From NCBI RefSeq assembly GCF_900103975.1, contig NZ_FNIR01000005.1:193934-257933 (forward strand): DNA of 64,000 bases. The letters run 5' to 3'. Positions 9,814 through 18,302 of this stretch are shown here, in pieces. This stretch comes from Klenkia soli (lineage in GTDB: Bacteria > Actinomycetota > Actinomycetes > Mycobacteriales > Geodermatophilaceae). The number at the start of each line of letters is the position of its first letter. Position 1 is the stretch's first letter. Position numbers and translations under genes: made by a program. The notes below the pieces were generated by a model, which was given only the letters and a program-made list of their open reading frames with translations, did no database searches and had not been told where the DNA came from.

Positions 9814-10299
9814 TCACGGCCGCTCGCCCCACCGCTCCGTCAGGCCCGAGACGTCCGCCCCGATGTCCAGGTCGTAGCTCCGCGTCTCCGAGGTCAGCGG
9901 CTCGGTGCGGGTGCTCACCACGATGACCAGCTCGTCGAGCGGATCGACCTCCGACCGCCAGCACGCCTCTTCGACCGCGTCCAGGGTGAACTGCACATCG
10001 GTACCGACCTCGACCTCGACGGCAGCGCGCAGCTGCGCCCCGACCGTCAGGTCGTCCTGGTAGCGCACCTCGGCGAGGGCAACCCCGGGCAGGTCCTCGA
10101 ACCGGTCCTGCAGTTGCGATGCCGCCTCGGTGCTGGCGTCCACGGTGTCCTGGTCGCCGACCGAGCCGAAGGTCGAGCAGCCCGAGAGGACGACGGCCGC
10201 CAGTCCAGCGGCCGACAGCAAGGCAACACGTCGGACAGCTCGGGTTCTCGCACGCCGGGGCGCGGGACGTCGCCGGAGGAGCCGGCGCAACGACGTCAC
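9814..10299 (-). CDS. Putative lipoprotein
   Basis: 161 aa with a very basic N-terminus (about ten Arg in the first 25 residues), a hydrophobic segment VALLSAAGLAAVVLSGC, and a lipobox LSGC with Cys at about residue 41. It is therefore predicted to be exported and lipid-anchored. The mature part (about 120 aa) is acidic, rich in Thr, Val and Glu, and has one more Cys; I recognise no domain. The GTG start overlaps the stop of the upstream ATPase gene (GTGA, 10296-10299), so the two are coupled, an unexpected pairing. The function is unknown. Confidence 0.75.
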   Translation of the reverse strand: MTSLRRLLRRRPAPRRARTRAVRRVALLSAAGLAAVVLSGCSTFGSVGDQDTVDASTEAASQLQDRFEDLPGVALAEVRYQDDLTVGAQLRAAVEVEVGTDVQFTLDAVEEACWRSEVDPLDELVIVVSTRTEPLTSETRSYDLDIGADVSGLTERWGERP

Positions 10300-11720
10300 G
10301 GCCGCCCGCCCCAGGCCTGGAGGAGATCAGCCGGCCCGATGGCGGTCACGCCGTCGACGGCGACACCGGATCGGGAGACGACCACGAGCGGGAGGTCGGC
10401 CACCGCGCCCGGCAACTGCCCCCGATGGGTGACCAGCACTGCGAGGTCCCGCTGGTCGAACGGGGCGTCGTCGAGCCACTTGATCGAGCCGACCGCCTCG
10501 ATCCGCCCGGCGACCGGTTCGCGGTCGGCGACGACGAGGTCGATCTCCGGGTCGTTCGACCGGGTCCAGTACCCGCCCACGACACCACGGGTTCCGGCAC
10601 GGGCCTCGGCGGGCAACCGGACCAGGCTCTCCCGGACCACGGGTTCGACGGCTCGGCCCCGCCATGCCGACCACGAGGCCTCGATCCGGGCGAGCACCCG
10701 GTCACCCCGCCCGCGCTCGACCTCGGCGAGGTGCGGTCCGAGGAAGGTCAGCCAGAACCGGAGGTAGGGGTCGGCGACGCGGTAGCGGCTCTCCCGCGAC
10801 GGCCTGGTCGACAACGGCGTGTCGACGGCGACCACCCGTTTCTCCCGCAGCACCGACAGCGACCGGTTCAGCGAGGCCTGCTGCAGTCCACCGGCCCGTT
10901 GGCCGATCGTGGTGAAGGTCCGCTCGCCGGCGCCGATCGTCCGCAGGACTCGTCGCGCCTGCGTCTCGCCGGGGAACTCGGCTGCCAGGGCACGTTCGCC
11001 GCTCACCAGCAAGGCAGACGTGGGGACGGCGAGCACCTGCGCGAGGTGCTGCATCAGCGGTGCGCCGGGCGTCCACTCCTGGCAGACCAGGGGCAGGCCA
11101 CCGGTCACCAGGTAGGCGTCGAAGGCATCGGCGGGCGGCAGGTCGAGCATGGCTGCCACCTCGGCCGGGTTCAGCGGGGGCACCACCATCTCGACGGCCC
11201 GCTGGTGGAACGGGCGACCGTAGGCGTTCAGCGCCTCCATCATCGCCAGGTCGGACCCCACCCCGATGAGCAGCACCGGGCGGCGGGACAGCACCCGGTC
11301 GAAGACCTTCTGGAGGGTGCCCTCGAGAGCGCCGTCCGTACCGGTCAGGTACGGCAGTTCGTCGATGACGACGATGCTGGGCCCGTCGTCGGGCAGCGCG
11401 GTCGCGAGAACCGTCAGCGCGGCGTCCCAGGTCGTCGGCCCGAGTTCGGCGTAGATGGCCGCGCCAGGGAGGTCGGAGGCGGCCACCTCTGCGGCGAACA
11501 GCCGCAGCTCCTCCTCGGGCGCCTGCATGGATGCGGTGAAGTAGACCGCGGGGACACCGGAACGGGCGATGAACTCCTCGACCAGCCGCGACTTGCCGAC
11601 CCGTCGCCGTCCGCGCACCAGCAACGCCCGCCCAGGTCGCTGGCCGCCTGCCCGGACCAGCTCCAGCTCCCGGTCGAGCAGCGCCAGCTGGTCATCACGA
11701 CCGACGAACGACCCGAGCAC
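10296..11720 (-). CDS. Archaeal-type AAA+ ATPase with DUF234-like C-terminal domain
   Basis: 474 aa. The N-terminal ATPase has FVGRDDQLALLDREL, Walker A RGRRRVGKSRLVEEF near residue 38, and Walker B SIVVIDELPYLTG near residue 127. A winged-helix part follows (FTTIGQRAGGLQQASLNRSLSVLREK). The C-terminal DUF234-like nuclease-fold region contains EIDLVVADREPVAGRIEAVGSIKW, in which E-D-x-x-V and E-x-x-x-x-K resemble the catalytic residues of PD-(D/E)XK enzymes. Such proteins are frequent in archaea and scattered in bacteria; their role is uncertain. GTG 11720 follows a TATGAT -10 element by 11 bases, so the transcript is nearly leaderless. An inverted repeat overlaps that promoter. Confidence 0.82.
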   Translation of the reverse strand: MLGSFVGRDDQLALLDRELELVRAGGQRPGRALLVRGRRRVGKSRLVEEFIARSGVPAVYFTASMQAPEEELRLFAAEVAASDLPGAAIYAELGPTTWDAALTVLATALPDDGPSIVVIDELPYLTGTDGALEGTLQKVFDRVLSRRPVLLIGVGSDLAMMEALNAYGRPFHQRAVEMVVPPLNPAEVAAMLDLPPADAFDAYLVTGGLPLVCQEWTPGAPLMQHLAQVLAVPTSALLVSGERALAAEFPGETQARRVLRTIGAGERTFTTIGQRAGGLQQASLNRSLSVLREKRVVAVDTPLSTRPSRESRYRVADPYLRFWLTFLGPHLAEVERGRGDRVLARIEASWSAWRGRAVEPVVRESLVRLPAEARAGTRGVVGGYWTRSNDPEIDLVVADREPVAGRIEAVGSIKWLDDAPFDQRDLAVLVTHRGQLPGAVADLPLVVVSRSGVAVDGVTAIGPADLLQAWGGRP

Positions 11721-11729
11721 GGAGTAACA

Positions 11730-11760
11730 CTATCATACGGGATACTGTCTCGCATGATAG
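11730..11760 (-). promoter_or_regulatory. Promoter with overlapping inverted repeat for the ATPase-lipoprotein pair
   Basis: CTATCAT (11730-11736) and its exact complement ATGATAG (11754-11760) flank 17 bases. On the minus strand the inner arm supplies TATGAT (11737-11732), a near-consensus -10 element 11 bases before the GTG start. The other arm lies where the -35 region would be. This AT-rich palindrome stands out from the GC-rich surroundings and could be an operator. Confidence 0.5.
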
Positions 11761-11767
11761 TTACCTG

Positions 11768-11840
11768 TGCCCCCGGCAGGATTCGAACCTGCGGCACACG
11801 GTTTAGGAAACCGATGCTCTATCCCCTGAGCTACGGGGGC
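11768..11840 (-). tRNA. tRNA-Arg (anticodon CCT)
   Basis: The minus strand folds as a full 73-base cloverleaf. The acceptor strand GCCCCCG pairs with CGGGGGC. The D-arm is GCTC-AGGGGATA-GAGC, the anticodon stem CGGTT/AACCG encloses TTCCTAA-type loop bases with anticodon CCT, and the T-arm is GCAGG-TTCGAAT-CCTGC. The discriminator base is A and CCA is not encoded. The tRNA reads AGG codons. It stands alone, with a TAGCCT box 14 bases upstream. Confidence 0.96.
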
Positions 11841-11854
11841 TCGGGACCAGCACG

Positions 11855-11860
11855 AGGCTA
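11855..11860 (-). promoter_or_regulatory. Possible -10 element of tRNA-Arg
   Basis: TAGCCT on the minus strand, 14 bases upstream of the mature tRNA 5' end, at the right distance for a short leader. No clear -35 hexamer is seen. Confidence 0.4.
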
Positions 11861-12034
11861 GCGGGCGGCCACCCCGGTCCCCGGCAGCCCCACCGCCCCG
11901 GCGCCCGGGGTGGCGGAACGAAACCGTCCGGCGACGCGCCCGGTCCGCAGATGGACGGGAACCCCCGGAGGGGGAAGATCGTGGATCAGGGCAGAGCGGA
12001 ACCGAGACGAACCGGTTACGGTGTCTGTCCGGAG

Positions 12035-12050
12035 TCGGGTGATCACCCGA
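12035..12050. promoter_or_regulatory. 16-base perfect palindrome upstream of GNAT gene
   Basis: TCGGGTGATCACCCGA reads the same on both strands. It sits 45 bases before the GNAT start codon and about 12 bases after a TACGGT sequence that could be a -10 element, which would suit an operator. No cognate regulator is adjacent. Confidence 0.35.
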
Positions 12051-12095
12051 ACCAGGTCCCGGCACCGACGCCGGGCAGGAGGTGGAACGAGCAGC

Positions 12096-12431
12096 ATGAG
12101 CAGCACGCAGCAGGTGCACGTCGAGGACGCCCCCATGCGCGGGCGGTTCGAGGTCGTGGTCGACGGCCAGGTCGTCGGCATGGCGAGCTACCACGTCGAG
12201 GGCGACGTCATGACCCTCCCGCACACCGAGGTCTCCCCCGCCGTCGCCGGCCGGGGCATCGGCACCACGCTGGTGGCCGCCGTCCTCGCCAGCGCCCGCG
12301 AACGGCACCTCGCCGTCCTCCCCTACTGCTCCTTCGTGCGGCACTACCTGCAGACGCACCCGGCCGACCAGGACCTCGTGCGCCCCGACGACCGCCCGCA
12401 CTTCGGGTTGCCGCTCACCGCGCAGCGATGA
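12096..12431 (+). CDS. Small GNAT-like N-acetyltransferase (Acetyltransf_CG/YidJ type)
   Basis: 111 aa. The core segment VVDGQVVGMASYHVEGDVMTL is followed by HTEVSPAVAGRGIGTTLVAAVL, which carries the acetyl-CoA pyrophosphate loop (GRGIGT), and then a helix plus LPYCSFVRHYLQTHP. This is the minimal GNAT fold of the PF14542-like group, about 90-110 aa, whose substrates are mostly unknown. ATG 12096 is preceded by AGGAGG at 12078-12083, with slightly long spacing. The gene ends 24 bases before the photolyase start and may be co-transcribed with it. Confidence 0.83.
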   Translation: MSSTQQVHVEDAPMRGRFEVVVDGQVVGMASYHVEGDVMTLPHTEVSPAVAGRGIGTTLVAAVLASARERHLAVLPYCSFVRHYLQTHPADQDLVRPDDRPHFGLPLTAQR

Positions 12432-12454
12432 CGCGCACTCCGTAGGTTCGGGCG

Positions 12455-13810
12455 GTGCCGACCGCGATCCACTGGTTCCGACGTGACCTCCGCCTGGCCG
12501 ACAACCCGGCCCTGCTCGCCGCGCGCGACGCCGGGGACGTGCTGCCGCTGTTCGTCCTGGACCCAGCCCTCTGGGAGAAGTCCGGCGACCCGCGCAAGCA
12601 CTTCCTGGCCGGCTGCCTCGCCGACCTGCACGAGGCCACCGACGGCCAGCTGGTCATCCGCCACGGCAAACCCGAGGACGTCGTCCCGGCCCTGGCCCGT
12701 GAGGTCGACGCGGTGAGCGTGCACGTCGCCGGCGACACCGGCCCGTACGGCCGCACGCGCGACACCGCGGTCGAGAAGGCGCTCGGGGACGTCGACCTGG
12801 TGCGCACCGGCTCGGCCTACGCGATCGCCCCCGGCACGATCCGGAAGGACGACGACACCCCGTTCAAGGTGTTCACCCCCTTCTCCCGCCGCTGGCGCGA
12901 GCACGGCTGGCCCGACCCGGCGCCCCGGCCCCGCAAGGTCAGCTGGGCCCGCGCCGACTCCGAGGACCTGCCCGAGGCGCCCGACCTGGGCGACACCGAG
13001 CTGCTCGAGCCCGGTGAGCGAGCAGCAGGCAAGCGCTGGAAGCAGTTCCTCGACGAGCGGATCGCCGACTACGACGACCAGCGCGACCGCCCCGACCTGG
13101 ACACCACCAGCCGCATGTCGGCGCACCTGCACTTCGGCACCGTCCACCCGCGCACCCTGCTGCACGACATCGCGGAGTCGGGGCAGAAGGGCCCGGGCGT
13201 CGACACCTACGTCACCGAGCTGTGCTGGCGGGAGTTCTACGCCGACGTGCTCTGGCACCGGCCCGAGACCGCCCGCGAGTACTACAACGACGAGCTCAAG
13301 GGCATGACCTACGCGTCCGGCAAGCACGCCGACGAGGACTTCGAGGCCTGGGCCACCGGTCGCACCGGCTTCCCCGCCGTCGACGCCGCGATGCGCCAGC
13401 TGCTGGCCGAGGGCTGGATGCACAACCGCATGCGCATGATCACCGCCAGCTTCCTGGTCAAGGACCTGCACCAGGAGTGGACCCGCGGCGCCCGGTACTT
13501 CATGCAGCACCTGGTCGACGGCGACCTGGCCAGCAACAACCACGGCTGGCAGTGGGTGGCCGGCACCGGCACCGACGCCGCGCCCTACTTCCGGGTCTTC
13601 AACCCGATCACCCAGGGCAAGAAGTTCGACCCGGACGGCGAGTACGTGCGCCGCTGGGTGCCCGAGCTGCGCGACCTGGACGCGAAGCTGGTGCACGAGC
13701 CGTGGAAGGCCCCGGACGGCGTCCCCGAGGGGTACCCCGAGGTGATGGTGGACCACAAGCACGAGCGCGAGGTCGCCCTCGACCGCTACGCGAAGGCCCG
13801 CGGCCGGTAG
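12455..13810 (+). CDS. phrB: Deoxyribodipyrimidine photolyase (cryptochrome/photolyase family)
   Basis: 451 aa. The N-terminal Rossmann-like antenna domain starts IHWFRRDLRLADNPAL. The C-terminal helical FAD domain contains ELCWREFYADVLWHRP, the flavin-binding motif TGFPAVDAAMRQLLAEGWMHNRMRM, and DGDLASNNHGWQWVAGTGTDAAPYFRVFNP near residue 350, all hallmarks of class I CPD photolyases. It repairs UV-induced cyclobutane pyrimidine dimers using blue light. Length matches the family (450-480 aa). The GTG start is at 12455. Confidence 0.95.
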   Translation: MPTAIHWFRRDLRLADNPALLAARDAGDVLPLFVLDPALWEKSGDPRKHFLAGCLADLHEATDGQLVIRHGKPEDVVPALAREVDAVSVHVAGDTGPYGRTRDTAVEKALGDVDLVRTGSAYAIAPGTIRKDDDTPFKVFTPFSRRWREHGWPDPAPRPRKVSWARADSEDLPEAPDLGDTELLEPGERAAGKRWKQFLDERIADYDDQRDRPDLDTTSRMSAHLHFGTVHPRTLLHDIAESGQKGPGVDTYVTELCWREFYADVLWHRPETAREYYNDELKGMTYASGKHADEDFEAWATGRTGFPAVDAAMRQLLAEGWMHNRMRMITASFLVKDLHQEWTRGARYFMQHLVDGDLASNNHGWQWVAGTGTDAAPYFRVFNPITQGKKFDPDGEYVRRWVPELRDLDAKLVHEPWKAPDGVPEGYPEVMVDHKHEREVALDRYAKARGR

Positions 13811-13842
13811 CCCCCCGACGCGCTGGCCGGGACCATGGACCG

Positions 13843-14720
13843 GTGCTGCGCGACCAGGGCCACCAGCCGACGCACGGTCTCGTCGCCGCGGGCCGCCGGC
13901 ACTCCGCCGGCGTGGCGGTGGACGGCTCCGTGCTCACCGCGGGCCGACCGGGCTCGGAGGAGCGGCGGGTCGACGGGTGGTCCGACGTCGTCGCCGTCGC
14001 CGTCGGCGGCGTGCACACCGCCGCCAACACCGGTCGGGCCCACACGGTCGGGCTGCGCGCCGACGGCACGGTGCTGGCGACCGGGTGGAACGACTCCGGG
14101 CAGTGCGACGTCGAGGGGTGGACCCAGGTCGTGGACATCGCCGCCGGCTGGCGACGCACCCTCGCCGTCCGCACCGACGGGACGGTGCTGGCGGCCGGTC
14201 GGCGGGACGAGGGGGCCACCGACGTCGAGGGGTGGCGGGAACTCGTGGCCGTCGCGGCTGGCGACTGGCACACCGTCGGCCTCCGCGCCGACGGGACCGC
14301 CGTCGCCGTCGGGAACGACCGGAAGGGCCAGTGCGCAGTGGCACGGTGCGTCGGCTGCGCTCGGTGGCTGCCGGCTACCTGCACACGGTCGGGGTGACCC
14401 GGGACGGGACGGTGCTGGCGGCCGGGGACCGCGCGGCAGGCATCGACGAGGCGCGTGCGTGGCGCCACGTCACGGCGGTGTCGGCGGGCAGCCACCACAC
14501 GGTCGCGGTCGTCGACGGAGGCCGGGTGCTCGCGGCCGGGGACGACAGCCGCGGGCAGTGCGACGTCGCAGCGTGGCGAGACGTCGTGGCGGTGGCCGCG
14601 GGGTCGACCCACACGCTCGGCCTCCGGGCGGACGGAACGGTCCTCGCCGCCGGGAACGACGACGACGGGCAGTGCGACGTCGACCACTGGCAGCTCGCCC
14701 GCGCCCGACGGGGTGGGTAG
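13843..14720 (+). pseudogene. RCC1-repeat (beta-propeller) gene interrupted by a one-base deletion
   Basis: From GTG 13843 the frame encodes tandem repeats of roughly 40 residues with the pattern W-x2-V-V-A-V-A-A-G-x2-H-T-V-G-L-R-A-D-G-T-V-L-A-A-G-x4-G-Q-C-D-V. This frame stops at 14395-14397. The repeats continue without loss in another frame to 14720. Between the Cys of GQC (14332-14334) and the next VAAG there are 29 bases instead of the usual 30. Inserting one G near 14347-14349 (TGCG to TGGCG) restores the expected Trp and an intact protein of about 292 aa with some seven repeats. The restored protein has no signal peptide. It is either a recent pseudogene or a sequencing error. Confidence 0.75.
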
Positions 14721-14824
14721 TCCCCGCTGGGACAACGACCGGGTCAGCTGAGCCAAGACCCCCGGGGCCCGGGGCGGACAGGGTGGACGACGACACCCCG
14801 GTCCGCCCACGCTCGGAGGCCCCC

Positions 14825-16972
14825 ATGACGATCGCGCCGCCGGAACCCACCACCGCCACGACGGTCGTCCGCGGAGCCTGCCCGCACGACTGCCCCGACA
14901 CCTGCGCGATGCTGGTCACCGTCGAGGACGGCCGCGCCGTCGACGTCGCGGGCGATCCCGACCACCCGTACACCGCCGGTGGCCTGTGCGTGAAGGTCAA
15001 CAACTACCTGGACCGGGTCTACGACCCCGGCCGCGTGCTGTTCCCCATGCGCCGCACCGGCCCGAAGGGCAGCGGCCGGTTCGAGCGGATCAGCTGGTCC
15101 GACGCGGTGGACGAGATCGCCACCCGGCTGCGCGGCATCGTCGACGAGCACGGGCCCGAGGCCGTCATGCCGGTCAGCTACCTGGGCACCCAGGGCATCC
15201 TCAACGGGCTGAACGTCGGCGACCCGTTCTTCGCGGAGCTGGGCGCCACCGTCGCCGAGCGCACCTACTGCGACTCCGGCTCGTGCACCGCCTACGCCAT
15301 GACCATCGGCGACACCGCCGGCGTGGACCCCGAGAGCCTGGTGCACTCGCGGTTCATCCTGATCTGGGCCTGCAACATCCAGAGCACGAACCTGCACCTG
15401 TGGCCCTACATCACCGAGGCCCGCAAGCGCGGCGCCAAGGTCGTCGTGGTCGACCCGGTGCGCACCCGGACGGCGGCCGCCGCCGACCAGCACATCGCCC
15501 TGCGCCCGGGCACCGACGGCGCGCTCGCCCTGGCCATGGCGCACGTGATCATCGCCGAGGGCCTGACCGACACCGACTACGTCGAGCACTTCACCGTCGG
15601 CTACCCCGAGTTCGCCGAGCGGGTCGAGCAGTACACCCCCGAGTGGGCCGAGACCGAGACCGGCGTCCCGGCCGAGACCATCCGCACCCTGGCGCGGGAG
15701 TACGCCGGCGCCCAGCCCTCGGTCATCCGGATCGGCGTCGCCGTCGAGCGGCACGCCGGTGGCGGCCAGGCCGTGCGCGCGCTGTCCTGCCTGCCCGGGC
15801 TGGTCGGTGCGTGGCGGAAGCCCGGCGGCGGCATCCTGCAGCTCCCGCTGTGGGCCTTCCCGGTCAACTGGGGTGCCTTCATGCACCCCGAGATGCTCAC
15901 CCCCGGCACCCGGGTCATCAACCAGTACCGGCTGGGTTCGGCGCTGGCCGGGGAGATGGACGGCCCGCCGCTCAAGGCCCTGTTCGTCTACAACTCCAAC
16001 CCGGTGGTGGTCTGCCCCGACCAGGACAAGCTGGTCGCCGGCCTGCAGCGCGAGGACCTGTTCACCGTGGTCAGCGAGCAGTGCATGACCGACACCGCCG
16101 ACTACGCCGACATCGTGCTGCCGGCCACCACCCAGCTCGAGCAGGACGACATCATGTTCAGCTGGGGCCACCTGTTCGTGACCTACAACCACCGGTCGAT
16201 CGCACCGCTGGGCGAGGCGGTGCCCAACACCGAGATGTTCCGCCGGCTGGCCGCCGCGATGGGCTTCGACGACCCGGTGTTCCGGCGCACCGACGCCGAG
16301 ATGATCGCCGAGGCGTTCGACTGGTCGCACCCGCACATGCAGGGCATCACCGTCGAGTCGCTGCAGGAGCAGGGGTGGCAGCGGCTGAACGTGCCCTCGC
16401 CCGACGAGTACGCCCCGCACGCCGAGGGCGGCTTCCCGACCGGGTCGGGGAAGGTCGAGTTCGTCGCCTCCGCGGCGGCCGGCGGCAACTTCGTCGTCCC
16501 GCTGTTCCGGCAGGGCTCGAACGACCACCAGCCCGGGCAGCCGGTCGACCCGTTGCCGCACTACATCCCGCCGCGCGAGAACGCCGCCGGCGACCCCTCG
16601 CTGTCCAACCGGTACCCGCTCAACCTGCTCACGCCCAAGTCGCACGCCTACCTGAACTCCAGCTTCGGCAACCACGAGTTCCACCAGAAGGTGCAGAAGG
16701 AGGCCACGCTGGTCATCCACCCCGACGACGCGGCCGCGCGCGGCATCACCGAGGGCGCGCAGGTGCAGGTGTTCAACGACCGCGGCCGGTTCACCCTGGT
16801 GGCCAAGCTCGACCGCACCCTGCTGCCCGGCGTCGTGGTCAGCGCGATGGGCGCGTGGCGCAAGCACTCCCGGGCCGGTGCCACGCTCGCCGCGGTCAAC
16901 CCGACCGCGTTCGCCGACCTGGGCAACGCGCCCACCTTCTCCGACACCCTGGTGGAGGTCGAGATCGCATGA
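14825..16972 (+). CDS. Molybdopterin-dependent oxidoreductase (formate dehydrogenase/DMSO-reductase superfamily)
   Basis: 715 aa. An N-terminal [4Fe-4S] motif CPHDCPDTC with a fourth Cys in [10 protein letters not shown] precedes the Mo-bis-MGD binding domains. Family segments include [58 protein letters not shown] and a C-terminal molydopterin-dinucleotide domain ([26 protein letters not shown]). The region around [12 protein letters not shown] may supply the metal ligand, but I cannot assign it. ATG 14825 has GGAGG five bases upstream. The stop overlaps the ferredoxin start, so electrons probably pass to or from that protein. The substrate is unknown. Confidence 0.88.
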   Translation: MTIAPPEPTTATTVVRGACPHDCPDTCAMLVTVEDGRAVDVAGDPDHPYTAGGLCVKVNNYLDRVYDPGRVLFPMRRTGPKGSGRFERISWSDAVDEIATRLRGIVDEHGPEAVMPVSYLGTQGILNGLNVGDPFFAELGATVAERTYCDSGSCTAYAMTIGDTAGVDPESLVHSRFILIWACNIQSTNLHLWPYITEARKRGAKVVVVDPVRTRTAAAADQHIALRPGTDGALALAMAHVIIAEGLTDTDYVEHFTVGYPEFAERVEQYTPEWAETETGVPAETIRTLAREYAGAQPSVIRIGVAVERHAGGGQAVRALSCLPGLVGAWRKPGGGILQLPLWAFPVNWGAFMHPEMLTPGTRVINQYRLGSALAGEMDGPPLKALFVYNSNPVVVCPDQDKLVAGLQREDLFTVVSEQCMTDTADYADIVLPATTQLEQDDIMFSWGHLFVTYNHRSIAPLGEAVPNTEMFRRLAAAMGFDDPVFRRTDAEMIAEAFDWSHPHMQGITVESLQEQGWQRLNVPSPDEYAPHAEGGFPTGSGKVEFVASAAAGGNFVVPLFRQGSNDHQPGQPVDPLPHYIPPRENAAGDPSLSNRYPLNLLTPKSHAYLNSSFGNHEFHQKVQKEATLVIHPDDAAARGITEGAQVQVFNDRGRFTLVAKLDRTLLPGVVVSAMGAWRKHSRAGATLAAVNPTAFADLGNAPTFSDTLVEVEIA

Positions 16973-17280
16973 GCTACGTGATCACCGACGCCTGCATCGA
17001 CGTCCTGGACCGCTCGTGCGTGGAGGAGTGCCCGGTCGACTGCATCTACCCGGGTGCCCGGATGGCCTACATCCACCCCGACGAGTGCGTGGACTGCGGC
17101 AAGTGCATGCCCGCCTGCCCCAGCGACGCGATCCACTGGGAGTACAAGATGCCCCCGGAGCTCGAGCCGTTCGTGGCCGCCAACGCGGAGTTCGTCGCCG
17201 AGCACGGCCTCTCCGGCGGCGCCGGGGACGACGTGACCGACGCCGACCACCCGATCGTCGCCGAGCGGCAGCCCGGGTGA
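16969..17280 (+). CDS. 7Fe ferredoxin (3Fe-4S plus 4Fe-4S)
   Basis: 103 aa. The first cluster motif, C9-x7-C17-x3-C21 with C25 beyond ([18 protein letters not shown]), and the second [16 protein letters not shown] are those of actinobacterial FdxA-type seven-iron ferredoxins. The C-terminal extension of about 45 residues is acidic. ATG 16969 overlaps the oxidoreductase stop; the 3' end overlaps the reductase start by four bases. It should shuttle electrons between the flavin reductase and the molybdoenzyme in the cytoplasm. Confidence 0.93.
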   Translation: MSYVITDACIDVLDRSCVEECPVDCIYPGARMAYIHPDECVDCGKCMPACPSDAIHWEYKMPPELEPFVAANAEFVAEHGLSGGAGDDVTDADHPIVAERQPG

Positions 17281-18251
17281 GCGAGCAGCTCGACGTCGAC
17301 CTGGTGGTCGTGGGGGCCGGCCCGGCCGGTCTCTACGCCACCTACTACGCCGGCTTCCGCGGCATGTCGGTCGTGGTGGTCGACGCGCTGCCGGCGCCGG
17401 GCGGGCAGATGACTGCCCTGTACCCCGAGAAGCCGGTGTTCGACGTGGCCGGCTTCCCGCGGGTGCGTGCCCAGGACCTCGTCGACGACCTGGTCGCGCA
17501 GGCATCCCTGGCCGACCCGACGTACCTGCTGGGCCACCGGGCCGTCGAGCTCGACGAGGACGACGACGGGGTCACCCTGCGCACCGACCTCGGGGCCGTC
17601 GTCCGGGCCCGGGCCCTGCTGATCACCGGGGGCATGGGCGGGTTCACCCCGCGCCCGCTGCCCGCCGGTGGCGAGTTCGCCGGCCGGGGTCTGCGGTACA
17701 CCGTGCCCCGGCCGGCCGACCTGGCGGGCAAGCACGTGCTGGTCGTCGGCGGCGGCGACTCGGCCGTCGACTGGGCGCTGGTGCTGGAGCCGCTGGCGGC
17801 CAGCGTCACCCTCGCCCACCGGCGGGACGCCTTCCGGGCCCACGAGCGCAGCGTCGAGCAGCTGCGCGCGTCGTCGGTGCGGCTGCTGACGCCCTACGAG
17901 GTGTCCGCCGTCCGCGGCGAGCACACCGTCGCCGAGGTCGACCTGCTGGGCCCCGACGGCGGGACCACCCTGGCCGTCGACGAGGTGGTCGCCGCGCTGG
18001 GGTTCCAGGCCGACCTGAAGGCGTTGGCCGGCTGGGGCATCGAGCTCACCCGCCGGCACATCCCGGTCGACCGGTCGATGCGCACCAACCGGGCCCGGGT
18101 CTTCGCCGCCGGGGACATCACCGACTTCCCCGGCAAGGTGCGGTTGATCTCGGTCGGCTTCGGCGAGGCCGCGCTGGCGGTGAACAACCTGGCCCCGCTG
18201 GTGCGCCCGGAGCTCGCCGTCGTCCCGGGGCACTCCAGCGACTCCGCCTGA
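17277..18251 (+). CDS. Ferredoxin--NAD(P) reductase, thioredoxin-reductase-like fold
   Basis: 324 aa with two dinucleotide-binding motifs: [18 protein letters not shown] near residue 13 for FAD and [13 protein letters not shown] near residue 155 for NAD(P)H. The closing motif [29 protein letters not shown] is present. There is no CxxC redox pair, as expected for TrxR-like ferredoxin reductases (YumC type) rather than thioredoxin reductases. GTG 17277 overlaps the ferredoxin stop (GTGA). It completes a three-gene electron-transfer unit linking NAD(P)H, ferredoxin and the molybdoenzyme. Confidence 0.9.
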   Translation: MSEQLDVDLVVVGAGPAGLYATYYAGFRGMSVVVVDALPAPGGQMTALYPEKPVFDVAGFPRVRAQDLVDDLVAQASLADPTYLLGHRAVELDEDDDGVTLRTDLGAVVRARALLITGGMGGFTPRPLPAGGEFAGRGLRYTVPRPADLAGKHVLVVGGGDSAVDWALVLEPLAASVTLAHRRDAFRAHERSVEQLRASSVRLLTPYEVSAVRGEHTVAEVDLLGPDGGTTLAVDEVVAALGFQADLKALAGWGIELTRRHIPVDRSMRTNRARVFAAGDITDFPGKVRLISVGFGEAALAVNNLAPLVRPELAVVPGHSSDSA

Positions 18252-18302
18252 GCCGGTGCACGATGGCCCCCTGACCCACGCACCTCATCGAGGAGGAGCT
18301 GC

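Noticed and set aside
13835-16972. A single 1045-codon frame joining the RCC1 region to the molybdoenzyme
   Set aside because: Only the part from 14825 has family sequence; the upstream part is an off-frame reading of the RCC1 repeats. GGAGG marks the ATG at 14825.
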